Shown here: in pieces, positions 8,414 to 17,640 of the stretch | How the letters are laid out: each line of letters begins with the position of its first letter | Position numbering within the stretch: the first letter of the stretch is position 1 | From: Sphingomonadales bacterium | GTDB taxonomy: Bacteria > Pseudomonadota > Alphaproteobacteria > Sphingomonadales > Sphingomonadaceae | Direction: 5' to 3' | Assembly (NCBI GenBank): GCA_013297725.1 | Contig: JAAFIB010000001.1 | Span: 1 to 64,000 of the forward strand | DNA: 64,000 bases | Made by a program: the position numbers and the translations under genes | The notes under the pieces: model-generated | The model's database searches: none | What the model saw: only the letters and a program-made list of their open reading frames with translations | Told to the model about the DNA's origin: nothing

Positions 8414-9931
8414 TCAATCATATCCCTGATCATAGCTGTCATCGGCCAAGTCACTAAACTTGGTAATGTGGCTTTCAAATTTCAGCGGGACATTGCCAGT
8501 CGAGCCATGACGCTGCTTGCCGATTATCAGCAACGCTTTGTTGACCAGCGGGATGTGCTTTTCTTCCCATGTCCGGTATTTGGTTTTCTCGTCCTCGGAA
8601 CTGCTTTCGCTGATCGGCGGTTTGATCATAAGCGAATAATACTCACCGCGAAACACAAACCAGACCATATCGGCGTCCTGCTCGATCGAGCCAGATTCGC
8701 GCAAATCGGAGAGCTGTGGGCGCTTATCCTCGCGACTTTCTACAGCGCGGCTTAGCTGTGACAGCGCGATCACCGGAACCTGCAATTCCTTTGCCAGCGT
8801 TTTCAGGCCGCGCGAGATTTCGGAGATTTCATTGACGCGGTTATCGTTCGATCCGCGTCCTGATCCCTGGAGAAGTTGCAAGTAGTCGACCACGATTAGC
8901 CCGATGCCATGCTTACGCTGCAATCGCCGGGCGCGGGTGCGCAATGCAGCGATAGTGAGTGCGGGTGTATCGTCGATATAGAGCGGCAGTTCTTGCAATT
9001 CGCGGCTGGCGCGGGATAGTTCGCGGAAGTCGTCGCGGCTGATCTTGCCCATGCGCAGTGCTTCAGAACTGATCCCCGATTGTTCGGCCAAGATGCGGGT
9101 TGCCAGCTGGTCAGCCGACATTTCCAGGCTGAAAAATGCGGTCTTGGCACCTGCGCTTTTCGATTCCTCAATCCCGTCCTCACGGTCACGCAACCAGCGT
9201 TGTGCTGCGTTAAAGGCGATATTGGTGGCAAGCGATGTTTTGCCCATACCGGGGCGTCCGGCAAGGATGATAAGGTCGGAATTGTGCAGGCCGCCGCATT
9301 TGGAGTTGATGCTATCAAGGCCAGTAGTCACACCCGACAAATGCCCACCTGAATTTAGCGCCTTTTCAACATTCTTGATCGCCTCGGTCGAGGCCATCAG
9401 GAAGCTTTTCATCGAGCCAGTTTCGCCTTCGCCCTCTGCGACTTTGTACAGCGCGCTCTCGGCGTCCTCGATTTGTGTTTTCGGATCAACCGCTTCGCTG
9501 GTGTCGAGCGCATTAGTGACCAAGGTGCGTCCGACAGTCACCAATTCGCGCAACAATGCCAGATCATAAATCTGTTGAGCAAAATCGCGCGCGCCGATCA
9601 GGCCCGATCCATCGGCGGTCAGCTTTACCAGATAGCCCGGGCCGCCCAGTTCCTTCATCGCCACATCCGCCTCGAACAACGGCTTTAGCGTCACCGGCGT
9701 CACCAGCATGTTGCGGTCGAGCAGCCTAAGGATCTGATCGTAGATTCGTTCGTGCAACGGTTCAAAAAAATGTTCGGGGCGCAGCTTGATCGAGATATCC
9801 TCGATAATGCGATTGTCGATCAGCAAAGCGCCCAGAAATGCTGCCTCTGCCTCAACATTACGCGGCAGGCGGTGCTCTTCACCTTCGTTCGAATCAGAAG
9901 GCAAGGCGGCAAGACGGATTGGTTCAACCAT
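8414..9931 (-). CDS. dnaB: replicative DNA helicase DnaB
   Basis: This is the hexameric helicase that unwinds DNA ahead of the replication fork. The N-terminal primase-interacting domain (RNVEAEAAFLGALLIDNRIIEDI) is followed by a RecA-like domain with Walker A AGRPGMGKTSLA, Walker B LIVVDYLQLLQG and LSQLSRAVESRED. I moved the start from 10039 to ATG at 9931 (MVEPIRL), which has AAAGGATAG upstream; this gives 505 residues. The extra 36 residues of the track entry begin with an uncharacteristic hydrophobic stretch. Confidence 0.97.
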   Translation of the reverse strand: MVEPIRLAALPSDSNEGEEHRLPRNVEAEAAFLGALLIDNRIIEDISIKLRPEHFFEPLHERIYDQILRLLDRNMLVTPVTLKPLFEADVAMKELGGPGYLVKLTADGSGLIGARDFAQQIYDLALLRELVTVGRTLVTNALDTSEAVDPKTQIEDAESALYKVAEGEGETGSMKSFLMASTEAIKNVEKALNSGGHLSGVTTGLDSINSKCGGLHNSDLIILAGRPGMGKTSLATNIAFNAAQRWLRDREDGIEESKSAGAKTAFFSLEMSADQLATRILAEQSGISSEALRMGKISRDDFRELSRASRELQELPLYIDDTPALTIAALRTRARRLQRKHGIGLIVVDYLQLLQGSGRGSNDNRVNEISEISRGLKTLAKELQVPVIALSQLSRAVESREDKRPQLSDLRESGSIEQDADMVWFVFRGEYYSLMIKPPISESSSEDEKTKYRTWEEKHIPLVNKALLIIGKQRHGSTGNVPLKFESHITKFSDLADDSYDQGYD

Positions 9932-10055
9932 GATGTCGCTATCCTTTACCACAAACCGGCTGACAAGGACTGCGAAAAATAGAATCGGGGATAGGGCTGT
10001 GGACAATTTACCCGGCGGCACTTGTTCCCAGCGCGTCATAGGTTAGAGGAACAAA

Positions 10056-10538
10056 ATGTCCGATCCGCGCATCATTTCTGTCGATTTAGACGAGGCGACG
10101 ATTTTACGTCGCAACGCCGATATTGAACAAGAGCGGCGCGTCGCGATTTTTGATCTGATCGAGGATAATGTTTTTAAGCCATTGCGCGATTTGGGCGATG
10201 GTTATGCAGGGCCGTATCGGTTGAAATTGAGCGTGACCGAGGGACGGTTGATCTGGGAAATCACGCGTGAAGACGGAAGCCCGCATGAAACCTTGATCCT
10301 TGGCCTTGGCCGGTTTCAGCGGCCGGTGCGCGAGTATTTCGCCATTTGCGATAGCTATTATCAGGCGATCCGCAAAGCGTCTGCGTCAGAGATCGAGACC
10401 ATCGACATGGCGCGGCGCGGGGTCCACAATCAGGGTGCGGAACTGTTGACTGAGCGGCTAGAGGGGAAAATCGAGATTGATTTTCCAACGGCACGGCGGT
10501 TGTTTACGCTGATCTGCGTGCTGCATATCAAACAATAG
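10056..10538 (+). CDS. UPF0262 family protein
   Basis: This 160-residue soluble protein matches the alphaproteobacterial UPF0262 family along its whole length, with stretches such as [42 protein letters not shown] and [14 protein letters not shown]. No function is assigned to the family. It is divergent from dnaB and followed by the GH25-like gene and cdd in the same direction, which suggests a small operon. A Shine-Dalgarno (AGAGGAAC) precedes the ATG. Confidence 0.88.
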   Translation: MSDPRIISVDLDEATILRRNADIEQERRVAIFDLIEDNVFKPLRDLGDGYAGPYRLKLSVTEGRLIWEITREDGSPHETLILGLGRFQRPVREYFAICDSYYQAIRKASASEIETIDMARRGVHNQGAELLTERLEGKIEIDFPTARRLFTLICVLHIKQ

Positions 10539-10566
10539 GATTTTCAGGAGTAATCGGGTCGGTTTT

Positions 10567-11265
10567 ATGGCTGAGGGGCAAACACAACGATATCGGCTGG
10601 GCGCGATTGTGCTTGCAGTGGCGCTGGGCATTTTTGTGCTGTGGCGCGTTCTCATCGGCTGGGTACCGTCGCGCGATGATTATCCGGTGCAGGGTATCGT
10701 TGTCGATGCAACAAATGGAGCGCCGGTGTGGTCGACACTTGCGGCAACTGGCGTTGATTTCGCATATCTGACCGCAACTTTAGGGGACAAGACCCGTGAT
10801 CCGAGCTTTGCCAGCAATCTGGAAGCAATTGGCGATGTCGGTATTCGTTATGGCGCGTTGCATGTTTTCGACATCTGCCGGTTGGCAACGGATCAGGCGA
10901 CGTTGTTTATCACCACTGTCCCGCGTGCCGAAAGAGCTTTACCACCAGCAGTCGCGCTTGATTATTCCAAAACCTGCACAAGCAAACCTGACCGGGCGTT
11001 GATCCTTTCGGAGGTTTCGACATTCTTGTCACAGATAGAGGCGCATACCGGAACACCGGCGGTTCTGCTGATCGCACAAGAGTTTGAAGAGCAATACCGG
11101 ATCAGTGCAGCAGTTGACCGTAATGTCTGGCTTGAACGAACCTGGCTGTTACCCGATTATGCCGCTAAGCCCTGGGTAATGTGGACAGCCAACTCTGCGC
11201 GCAATATCGACGGCGTTGACGGGCGCGTTCGTTGGGTCGTGGTGCGGGGTGATAAAAATGAGTGA
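10567..11265 (+). CDS. membrane-anchored GH25-like protein, catalytic residues altered
   Basis: This 232-residue protein has one N-terminal transmembrane anchor (LGAIVLAVALGIFVLWRVLIG) and a periplasmic domain resembling glycoside hydrolase 25 lysozymes. Strand patterns in family order are GIVVDATNG, FAYLTATLGD, DPSFASNLEAIGDVGIRYGALHVFD and PAVALDYSKTC. Classical GH25 enzymes have Asp-X-Glu where this one reads LDYSK, so the catalytic glutamate seems absent; the early conserved Asp is also displaced. It may bind peptidoglycan without cutting it. Its stop overlaps cdd by 8 bases. Confidence 0.6.
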   Translation: MAEGQTQRYRLGAIVLAVALGIFVLWRVLIGWVPSRDDYPVQGIVVDATNGAPVWSTLAATGVDFAYLTATLGDKTRDPSFASNLEAIGDVGIRYGALHVFDICRLATDQATLFITTVPRAERALPPAVALDYSKTCTSKPDRALILSEVSTFLSQIEAHTGTPAVLLIAQEFEEQYRISAAVDRNVWLERTWLLPDYAAKPWVMWTANSARNIDGVDGRVRWVVVRGDKNE

Positions 11266-11677
11266 CAGGTTAATCGCAGCCGCAATCGAAGCAGCACAGC
11301 ACGCCTATGCGCCCTATTCGGATTTCCATGTCGGCGCGGCGCTTGAACTGGATGATGGCAGCATTGTTACCGGGGCCAATTTCGAAAATGCCAGCTATGG
11401 CATGACATTGTGCGCCGAAACTGTTGCGATTGCCAAAGCCAATAGCGACGGGCAGTTGCGAAAAATTGTGGCCATCGCAGTGGCCGGTGGTCCCAAAGGT
11501 ACAGCACTAGGCGCTGACCCGATCACCCCGTGTGGTCGCTGTCGTCAGATTATCAAAGAGGTTGCCGATCTGGTCGATATCGATCTGCCTGTGCATTGTG
11601 CGCATGAAGGGGGTTATGTGACCTATCGGCTTTCCGAACTGCTACCACACGGCTTTGGTCCGGCCAGCCTAGGGTAA
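11258..11677 (+). CDS. cdd: cytidine deaminase
   Basis: This 139-residue zinc enzyme deaminates cytidine and deoxycytidine in pyrimidine salvage. The active-site motif CAE (MTLCAETVAIAKA) and the PCGRCRQ pair of cysteines supply the zinc ligands and general base; the Cys-Cys-Cys ligand set is that of homotetrameric enzymes. FENASYG binds the ribose. The track start at 11216 extends into the preceding gene. The ATG at 11258 (MSDRLI) gives the normal family length. Confidence 0.95.
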   Translation: MSDRLIAAAIEAAQHAYAPYSDFHVGAALELDDGSIVTGANFENASYGMTLCAETVAIAKANSDGQLRKIVAIAVAGGPKGTALGADPITPCGRCRQIIKEVADLVDIDLPVHCAHEGGYVTYRLSELLPHGFGPASLG

Positions 11678-12517
11678 GCGAAAGCTGCCCTCAACCACCG
11701 TTACGCAATCGCCGCCAATGTGGATGTCTGCTCCATCAATCCGCACGCGGATATGGCCGTCGCGGCCAACCTGCCTTCCTTGGCTGGCCATATAGGCACT
11801 GCCATCAGCGATCTGACCCAGACGTAACCGGTATGCCGCCACTGCACCGTTGCCGCTGCCGCAAACAGGGTCTTCGGTTATTCCGTCTGCTGGTGCAAAG
11901 CTGCGAACCATGATGTTGCCATCATCGCATTCGGCATAGACAGTTAGCCCCGTTGTATGGTGCAGCCGTTCATAGTCGGCCAGTATGTTCAAATCCGGCA
12001 TCAGATTAGCCAGCACGTCACACGAAGCCAGCTCAGCGATCGTCCAATGCGGACCGACATCAACAATTTGCGGAGTTCCCGTAATCACATTCTCACCTAA
12101 AGCCGCGATCAGCTTTTCGGGCTGTGGCGCATCGCGATATGCATAACGGGGCAGGCGGAAAGATAGCCCTGTTTCCCCTTTGCTGATCTCGACCAAGCCG
12201 ACCGCGCATTGCTGAACAATCTTGCCATCCTTCCAACGCGCGAGCCCAGCCTCAATCACGGCATGCGCAGTGCCAAGTGTTGGATGTCCAGCAAAGGGAA
12301 GCTCGCTTGCCGGCGTGAAGATGCGCACTGAATAATCTGCCGCTGGATCAGTCGCGGGCGTTACAAAAGTCGTTTCCGACAAGTTCGTCCAATTAGCAAT
12401 CAACTGCATCGTCTCTACAGACAGCCCCTCGCCATCAAGGATAACCGCAACCGGATTGCCCAGCAATGGAACTTGCGTAAACACATCAACCTGTTTGAAC
12501 GGGCGGGCGACTGTCAT
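11669..12517 (-). CDS. PhzF family isomerase/epimerase-like protein
   Basis: This 282-residue protein has the two-fold hot-dog-like architecture of the PhzF family. Diagnostic motifs are VDVFTQVPLLGNPVAVI, LSETTFVTPA, ELPFAGHPTLGTAHAVIEAG and DPVCGSGNGAVAAY. PhzF itself isomerises a phenazine precursor, but most chromosomal homologues have unknown substrates and no phenazine genes are nearby. Its start overlaps the CDF transporter stop by ATGA. It converges with cdd and overlaps it by 9 bases. Confidence 0.9.
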   Translation of the reverse strand: MTVARPFKQVDVFTQVPLLGNPVAVILDGEGLSVETMQLIANWTNLSETTFVTPATDPAADYSVRIFTPASELPFAGHPTLGTAHAVIEAGLARWKDGKIVQQCAVGLVEISKGETGLSFRLPRYAYRDAPQPEKLIAALGENVITGTPQIVDVGPHWTIAELASCDVLANLMPDLNILADYERLHHTTGLTVYAECDDGNIMVRSFAPADGITEDPVCGSGNGAVAAYRLRLGQIADGSAYMASQGRQVGRDGHIRVRIDGADIHIGGDCVTVVEGSFRLP

Positions 12518-13440
12518 GGCTTTTGATGCTCGTGAATATGATCATGGATCTGGTTTTCGGGTTCGGGGTGGATCAGCACCTCTACACCCGGAAATTCATG
12601 CGCAAGGTCATGCTCGATTTCGTCCATGACATCGTGCACCTCGCCCAAAGTCATTTTGGGATCGAACCAGATATGGAACTGGACAAAATCATGCATCCCG
12701 CTGGATCGGGTGCGGACATCGTGGATGCCGGTTGCTTGCGGATGTTTTGCCGCCACAGCCAGAAAACGATCGCGCTTTTCCGCAGGCCATTCCTTGTCCA
12801 GCAATTGGTCCAGCGCCATTCTTGCAGAACGCGATGCTCCCCATAACAGCCATAGCGCAATGCCAATACCAAACACTGGGTCGGCACCGCGCACATTAAG
12901 AAATGCCTCCAATGCTATTGCAATGATCACGGCAATGTTCAGCAGAACATCGCCTTGATAATGCACATGATCGCCGTGGATCGCCACCGATCCGGTCTTT
13001 TTGATAACCTGTCGCTGATAAACGAGCAGAGCGCCTGTTGCGACAATCGCAATCAGCGATACGCCAATCCCCATTTCGGGATGCTGGGTCGTTTCGCCAC
13101 TGCCTAGTCGTGCAACACCGCGCCATCCGATGAGCACAGCGGTGACGATAACCAGCATAACCTGAACCAGCGCCGACAGTGCCTCTGCCTTACCATGTCC
13201 GAACCGGTGATCATCATCTGCAGGACGCGCCGCATAGCGTACGCTGAACAGGGTCAACAATGACGCCATCACATCAAAGCCTGTATCGGCAAGCGACCCC
13301 AATAAAGCGACCGACCCTGTTTCTGCCGATGCCCAGATTTTGAGCACCAGTAGAAAAAGCGCCATACCAACACTGGCCATTGCCGCCTTACTGGTCAGAT
13401 CGCCGTGATTATGGTGATGATGGTTGTGGGCCAAACTCAA
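12514..13440 (-). CDS. cation diffusion facilitator metal transporter
   Basis: This CDF-family antiporter exports divalent cations such as Zn, Fe, Cd or Co in exchange for protons. A histidine-rich N-terminus (HNHHHHNHGD) precedes six helices. Metal site residues appear in LLGSLADTGFDV and IHGDHVHYQGDVLLN. The cytoplasmic C-terminal domain (TRSSGMHDFVQFHI) ends in another histidine tail. The track start lies 106 bases inside pdxH. I prefer TTG at 13440, which overlaps the pdxH stop (TTGA) and follows AGGGA; this gives 308 residues. Confidence 0.9.
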   Translation of the reverse strand: MSLAHNHHHHNHGDLTSKAAMASVGMALFLLVLKIWASAETGSVALLGSLADTGFDVMASLLTLFSVRYAARPADDDHRFGHGKAEALSALVQVMLVIVTAVLIGWRGVARLGSGETTQHPEMGIGVSLIAIVATGALLVYQRQVIKKTGSVAIHGDHVHYQGDVLLNIAVIIAIALEAFLNVRGADPVFGIGIALWLLWGASRSARMALDQLLDKEWPAEKRDRFLAVAAKHPQATGIHDVRTRSSGMHDFVQFHIWFDPKMTLGEVHDVMDEIEHDLAHEFPGVEVLIHPEPENQIHDHIHEHQKP

Positions 13441-14018
13441 GGAAACAACATCCCTGTTGTCCAGCTGTCGCCCTCGCGCACATACAGCCAGCGTTCGTGC
13501 AAGCGAAACTCTCGGTCTTGCCAGAATTCGATGCGGTGCGGCCACACGCTATAGCCTGACCAGTGCGGCGGACGCGTGACATCGCGTCCCTCAAATCGTG
13601 CTTCTTCCTCGGCAAAGCGTGCTTCAAACGTTGCACGGCTGTCTAGTGGTTGTGACTGGTCAGACGCCCAGGCGCCAAGCTGCGAATTGCGCGATCGGGT
13701 TGCGAAATAGGCATCGGCGGTGGCATCATCGACGCGGCCCACAACGCCCTCAATCCGTATCTGGCGGCGCAGTGATTTCCAGTGGAACAACAATGCCGCA
13801 TGGCCGCGCTCGATAATCTGGCAGGATTTGCGGCTACCCAAATTGGTATAAAAGACAAAGCCATCCGGCCCATGCCCTTTCAGCAATACCATCCGCACAG
13901 ACGGCTGGCCATCGGCACCAACCGTTGCCAGTGCCATGCCGTTGGGATCATTTGGTTCGCTGGTCTGCGCCTCGGCAAACCAGTCATCAAAAAGTGTAAA
14001 GGGATCGGGGTTTTCCAT
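13437..14018 (-). CDS. pdxH: pyridoxamine 5'-phosphate oxidase
   Basis: This FMN-dependent enzyme oxidises pyridoxamine- and pyridoxine-phosphate to pyridoxal 5'-phosphate. Motifs are MALATVGADGQPSVRMVLLKGH, FYTNLGSRK, ALLFHWKSLRRQIRIEG, PHWSGY and the terminal RLHERWLYVREGDSW. I use ATG 14018 (MENPDPFTLFDDW), which gives 193 residues; the track start adds 20 atypical residues. The gene leads a coupled run with the CDF transporter and PhzF. Confidence 0.95.
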   Translation of the reverse strand: MENPDPFTLFDDWFAEAQTSEPNDPNGMALATVGADGQPSVRMVLLKGHGPDGFVFYTNLGSRKSCQIIERGHAALLFHWKSLRRQIRIEGVVGRVDDATADAYFATRSRNSQLGAWASDQSQPLDSRATFEARFAEEEARFEGRDVTRPPHWSGYSVWPHRIEFWQDREFRLHERWLYVREGDSWTTGMLFP

Positions 14019-14063
14019 GCACGCTTGATAGGCTAGACGAACGATGCGCGAAAGAGGCAAAGG

Positions 14064-14537
14064 ATGCAGATTATGCAATGGGAAACAATTTTTAGCATCG
14101 CCAACACATGGCCATTGCTGTTCTGGCTGCTTCTCGCCGTTGGGCCGCGTACTGATCTGACCGCGCGGCTGGTGTTATTCGGCGGCATCTTTCCGTTGGC
14201 GATCACCTATGCAGTGCTGCTGCCAATGATCATGACAGGTATGATTGACCCTGTAGGGCCAGAGGGCGGCTCGATGGATTTCACCAAGTTATCGGGTGTT
14301 ATGGGGCTGTTTGATAGCAAGGGCGGCGCGACTGTGGGTTGGATCCATTATCTGGCCTTTGACCTGTTCGTCGGGCTTTGGGTGGCGCGTAATGCTGATC
14401 GGCATGCGATTGCGCGTTGGGTTCAGTTTCCAATCCTGTTCTTTGTGCTGATGGCTGGGCCGTTTGGGCTTATGCTATATTTGCTATTGCGCTTTACCAG
14501 TAAAAATAAACCGCAAAATGCGACAACACCGAGTTGA
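14064..14537 (+). CDS. ABA4-like (DUF4281) membrane protein
   Basis: This 157-residue integral membrane protein has four hydrophobic segments. It resembles the DUF4281/ABA4-like family: an early LLFWLLLAVGP, the central SGVMGLFDSKGGATVGWIHYLAFDLFVGLWVARNA, and a C-terminal PILFFVLMAGPFGLMLYLLLR. Plant ABA4 acts in neoxanthin formation; the bacterial role is unknown, though carotenoid-making sphingomonads often carry it. GAGG lies at good distance before the first ATG. Confidence 0.8.
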   Translation: MQIMQWETIFSIANTWPLLFWLLLAVGPRTDLTARLVLFGGIFPLAITYAVLLPMIMTGMIDPVGPEGGSMDFTKLSGVMGLFDSKGGATVGWIHYLAFDLFVGLWVARNADRHAIARWVQFPILFFVLMAGPFGLMLYLLLRFTSKNKPQNATTPS

Positions 14538-14604
14538 CGGGTTGCGGTTGACTTAGGCTACTGTAACGCCAATCTAATACACACAGGTTTTTCACAGGGT
14601 AACT

Positions 14605-15519
14605 ATGGCTGATCCATATTCCATATTGGGCGTTTCCAAAGGCGCAGATGCAAAAGCGATCAAGTCTGCTTATCGCACTTTGGCCAAGGAACTACACCCG
14701 GATAAGAACAAGGATAATCCCAAAGCGTCGGAGCGGTTTAGCGACGTAACCCGCGCGTATGATCTGTTATCCGACGCGCCTAAACGTGCACAATATGATC
14801 GCGGTGAGATTGACGAGAACGGCCAGCCGCGTTCGCCTTTTGGGGGCGGAAATCCCTTTGGCGGCGGCGGGCGTACACAGCCCGGCGCAGGCTATGATTT
14901 CAACGGCGGAATTGACCTTGGCGATATCTTTGACGGGCTGTTCGGCGGCGGCGCAGGTGCGCGTCCTGGCGGCCCGCAACCCCGCCCCGGGCCACCGCCC
15001 AAGGGCGCCAATATCGCCTATGAACATCTGGTTTCATTCACCGATGCAGCACGGTTGGAGCCACAACGGATCACCTTGCGCGATGGCAAGACGGTCGAGT
15101 TTAAACTGCCCAATGGTGTCGTTACCGGTCAACAAATCCGTATTCCGGGCAAAGGCCAGCCTGGCCCTGGCGGCAATGGCGATGCGATGGTTACGCTGAA
15201 AATCGGCAAACATCCTTTTTATGAACGCGACGGAGACCATATCCGGCTCGATCTGCCGATTTCGTTGAAAGAAGCGATCACCGGCGGGAAAGTCAAAGTG
15301 CCGACACTGGATGGCGCGGTGATGCTGACAGTGCCTACATCGGCACAATCTGGCGCGACGCTTCGGATAAAGGGCCGAGGCTTTACGGCCAAATCGGGGA
15401 CGCGCGGTGATCAGCTGGTGACTCTACAAATCCATCTGCCCACCGATCCGTCAGTTATGGCTAAGCTGGCAGCTGAGCTGCCTGACGAACCAGATATTCG
15501 TGCAGATCTTGGTGTCTGA
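14605..15519 (+). CDS. DnaJ-like co-chaperone (CbpA-type)
   Basis: This 304-residue J-domain protein stimulates the ATPase of DnaK. The J domain occupies residues 1-70 with the HPD tripeptide at about 32. A Gly/Phe-rich linker (FGGGNPFGGGG) follows, then two C-terminal substrate-binding beta domains (VEFKLPNGVVTGQQIRIPGKGQ and HPFYERDGDHIRLDLPISLKEAITG). The CXXCXGXG zinc fingers of true DnaJ are absent, so it is a type II, CbpA-like protein. Confidence 0.92.
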   Translation: MADPYSILGVSKGADAKAIKSAYRTLAKELHPDKNKDNPKASERFSDVTRAYDLLSDAPKRAQYDRGEIDENGQPRSPFGGGNPFGGGGRTQPGAGYDFNGGIDLGDIFDGLFGGGAGARPGGPQPRPGPPPKGANIAYEHLVSFTDAARLEPQRITLRDGKTVEFKLPNGVVTGQQIRIPGKGQPGPGGNGDAMVTLKIGKHPFYERDGDHIRLDLPISLKEAITGGKVKVPTLDGAVMLTVPTSAQSGATLRIKGRGFTAKSGTRGDQLVTLQIHLPTDPSVMAKLAAELPDEPDIRADLGV

Positions 15520-16465
15520 ACACTCACCCCTTTCGCCAGAGGCGCGCGCGCACGAAGCCGAACCGCATACCGAAAGCGAGGCGGAGTGGTTTCAACATTT
15601 GAACGTTGTGCGGCAAACCCGCGAAGTCATCCGCCGCGTTGCAGTTGGTGTTTATACCGAAGGCTTTGTTCACGCCGGTAACTTTGCCTATTTGTCGCTG
15701 GTGACATTGTTTGCCATTTGTATCGTAGCGGCTGCAATTGCAGGCGGTCTTGGTCAAACAGAGGACGGGCTGCGGTTAATCGATGCGTTCTTTGCTACTG
15801 TTCCAGCAGGTGTAGCCAACGCACTGCGTGGGCCGGTTGAAGCGGCGACTACCGCGCGGACCGGGCCTTTGTTGTGGATGAGCGCGCTGGTCGGATTGTG
15901 GACGACCACCAGCCTGATCGAAACAATCCGCGACGTCCTTAACCGAGCCTATGGCACCGTGCCATCGCGGCATTTTTGGCAATACCGTCTGGGTTCTTTT
16001 TTCAGCGTCGTGTTGGCTGTCGTGCTCGCTATGGCGGCGTTCAGTGCGCAGGTGCTGGTGATCGCCATCGAGGATCTAGTCTACCGATTTATTCCCGCTG
16101 CCGAAAATGCCGCCGAGTATTTTGCATGGGGCCGCATAGTTCCATTCGCGATGCTATTTGCCGCGATCTACGTGATCTATCGCGGCCTAACCCCGCGTGA
16201 ATACCGGCCGCGCATCTACCCGAAATGGCCGGGCGCTGTGCTGGTGAGCCTGTGGTGGCTTGGCTGCACTACGATCTTGCCATGGTTTGTGTATTCGATG
16301 GCCAACTATGATCTGACCTATGGCAGCTTGGCTGGCGTGATGGTCGCGCTGATTTTCTTTTACCTGATCGGCCTTGGCATGGTGACAGGCGCGCAATTGA
16401 ATGCAGCGCTGGCCAATGCTACTGACAATGGCTTAAAGAACAACACCACACCTAACATTACGTAA
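15500..16465 (+). CDS. YihY/BrkB family inner-membrane protein
   Basis: This is a polytopic membrane protein of the YihY/BrkB (formerly RNase BN) family, function unknown. Typical segments are GNFAYLSLVTLFAICIVAAAI, LWTTTSLIETIRDVLNRAYG, REYRPRIYPKWPGAVLVSLWWLG and YGSLAGVMVALIFFYLIGLGMVTGAQLNA. The track start is GTG at 15500, inside the dnaJ-like gene; GTG at 15512 is equally possible, and neither has a clear ribosome site. The gene is 12 bases from fabI. Confidence 0.88.
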   Translation: MQILVSEHSPLSPEARAHEAEPHTESEAEWFQHLNVVRQTREVIRRVAVGVYTEGFVHAGNFAYLSLVTLFAICIVAAAIAGGLGQTEDGLRLIDAFFATVPAGVANALRGPVEAATTARTGPLLWMSALVGLWTTTSLIETIRDVLNRAYGTVPSRHFWQYRLGSFFSVVLAVVLAMAAFSAQVLVIAIEDLVYRFIPAAENAAEYFAWGRIVPFAMLFAAIYVIYRGLTPREYRPRIYPKWPGAVLVSLWWLGCTTILPWFVYSMANYDLTYGSLAGVMVALIFFYLIGLGMVTGAQLNAALANATDNGLKNNTTPNIT

Positions 16466-16477
16466 AAGCGAGGCAAA

Positions 16478-17305
16478 ATGACCGGTTTGATGGCAGGAAA
16501 ACGCGGGCTTATCATGGGGCTGGCGAACGATAAATCGCTTGCATGGGGCATAGCAAAGAAGCTGCATGAACAGGGCGCAGAGCTGGCGATCAGCTATCAG
16601 GGCGACGTGATGGCAAAGCGCGTAAAGCCGCTGGCTGAACAGCTGGGCTGTGATTTCCTGATCGATTGCGACGTTGCCGATATGGCCAATCTGGACACGG
16701 CGTTTGATACGCTTGCCGCGCGCTGGCCAACGATCGATTTCGTCGTCCACGCCATTGGTTTCACCAATAAAGAGGCGTTGCGCGGCAAGTATTTTGACGT
16801 AGGTCTAGACGATTTTCTGATGACAATGAATATCAGCGTCTATAGCTTTACCGCCGTCGCCAAACGCGCAGCGGCGATGATGGTTCCGTTTGATCCCGAA
16901 ACCGGCACAGGTGGCGGAGCGTTGCTGACTTTAAGCTATTATGGCGCGGAAAAGGTTATGCCTCACTATAACGTTATGGGCGTTGCCAAGGCTGCATTGG
17001 AAACCAGCGTCCGGTACCTTGCCAATGATGTCGGGCCAAACGGCATCCGTGTGAATGCGATTTCGGCAGGGCCAATCAAAACCTTGGCCGCCAGCGGCAT
17101 CGGCGATTTCCGCTATATCCTGAAATGGAATGAGTATAATTCCCCGCTGCGCCGCAACGTAACCATTGACGATGTTGGCGCATCCGCACTGTATCTGTTG
17201 TCCGATCTGTCAAAGGGCGTAACGGGCGAAACGCATCATGTTGATGCCGGCTATCACACCGTCGGCATGAAGCAGGAGGATGCCCCGGATATTGCTCTGA
17301 CATGA
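16478..17305 (+). CDS. fabI: enoyl-[acyl-carrier-protein] reductase (NADH)
   Basis: This 275-residue short-chain dehydrogenase catalyses the last reduction in each cycle of fatty-acid elongation and is the target of triclosan-type inhibitors. The divergent nucleotide-binding motif GLANDKSLAWGIAKKL and the catalytic Tyr-X6-Lys spacing in PHYNVMGVAKAALE are FabI signatures. ISAGPIKTLAASGI forms the substrate flap. It starts a chain of four genes joined by ATGA overlaps that ends with aroC. Confidence 0.96.
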   Translation: MTGLMAGKRGLIMGLANDKSLAWGIAKKLHEQGAELAISYQGDVMAKRVKPLAEQLGCDFLIDCDVADMANLDTAFDTLAARWPTIDFVVHAIGFTNKEALRGKYFDVGLDDFLMTMNISVYSFTAVAKRAAAMMVPFDPETGTGGGALLTLSYYGAEKVMPHYNVMGVAKAALETSVRYLANDVGPNGIRVNAISAGPIKTLAASGIGDFRYILKWNEYNSPLRRNVTIDDVGASALYLLSDLSKGVTGETHHVDAGYHTVGMKQEDAPDIALT

Positions 17306-17640
17306 TGTCCTTGGCCGGCCATAGCAAAGAACTTTATGCTCTGGTTGCAGGCTGCACAGTGTTGATCGGTGTGTTCGGATATTTTCACGCCCGTAATTTT
17401 TGGGAAGGGCTGCCACCAGTCTGGGATGCGTTTATCTCTATGGCGGGATTTGTTGCGGTCCTAGGCGCCTTTGTCTTTGGTGGACGCATTGGCAGCATCT
17501 ACGGTCATCCCCATGCAGGCCGCGTTTTGGCAGTAGCCGCCGCTGTGGTTATCTACCGCACAGTGCGGACCTGGATCGGATTACGACGAGAGAAATATCG
17601 CAGCTTAGTTGTGCGCCGGTATATGGATCGGCCTGAATGA
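17302..17640 (+). CDS. small hypothetical membrane protein
   Basis: I do not recognise this 112-residue protein. It shows three hydrophobic stretches (LYALVAGCTVLIGVFGY, FISMAGFVAVLGAFVFGG and VLAVAAAVVIYRTV) and a basic C-terminus ([18 protein letters not shown]), consistent with a small inner-membrane protein. It overlaps fabI upstream and the VOC gene downstream by four bases each, so it is part of that operon. Confidence 0.75.
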   Translation: MMSLAGHSKELYALVAGCTVLIGVFGYFHARNFWEGLPPVWDAFISMAGFVAVLGAFVFGGRIGSIYGHPHAGRVLAVAAAVVIYRTVRTWIGLRREKYRSLVVRRYMDRPE

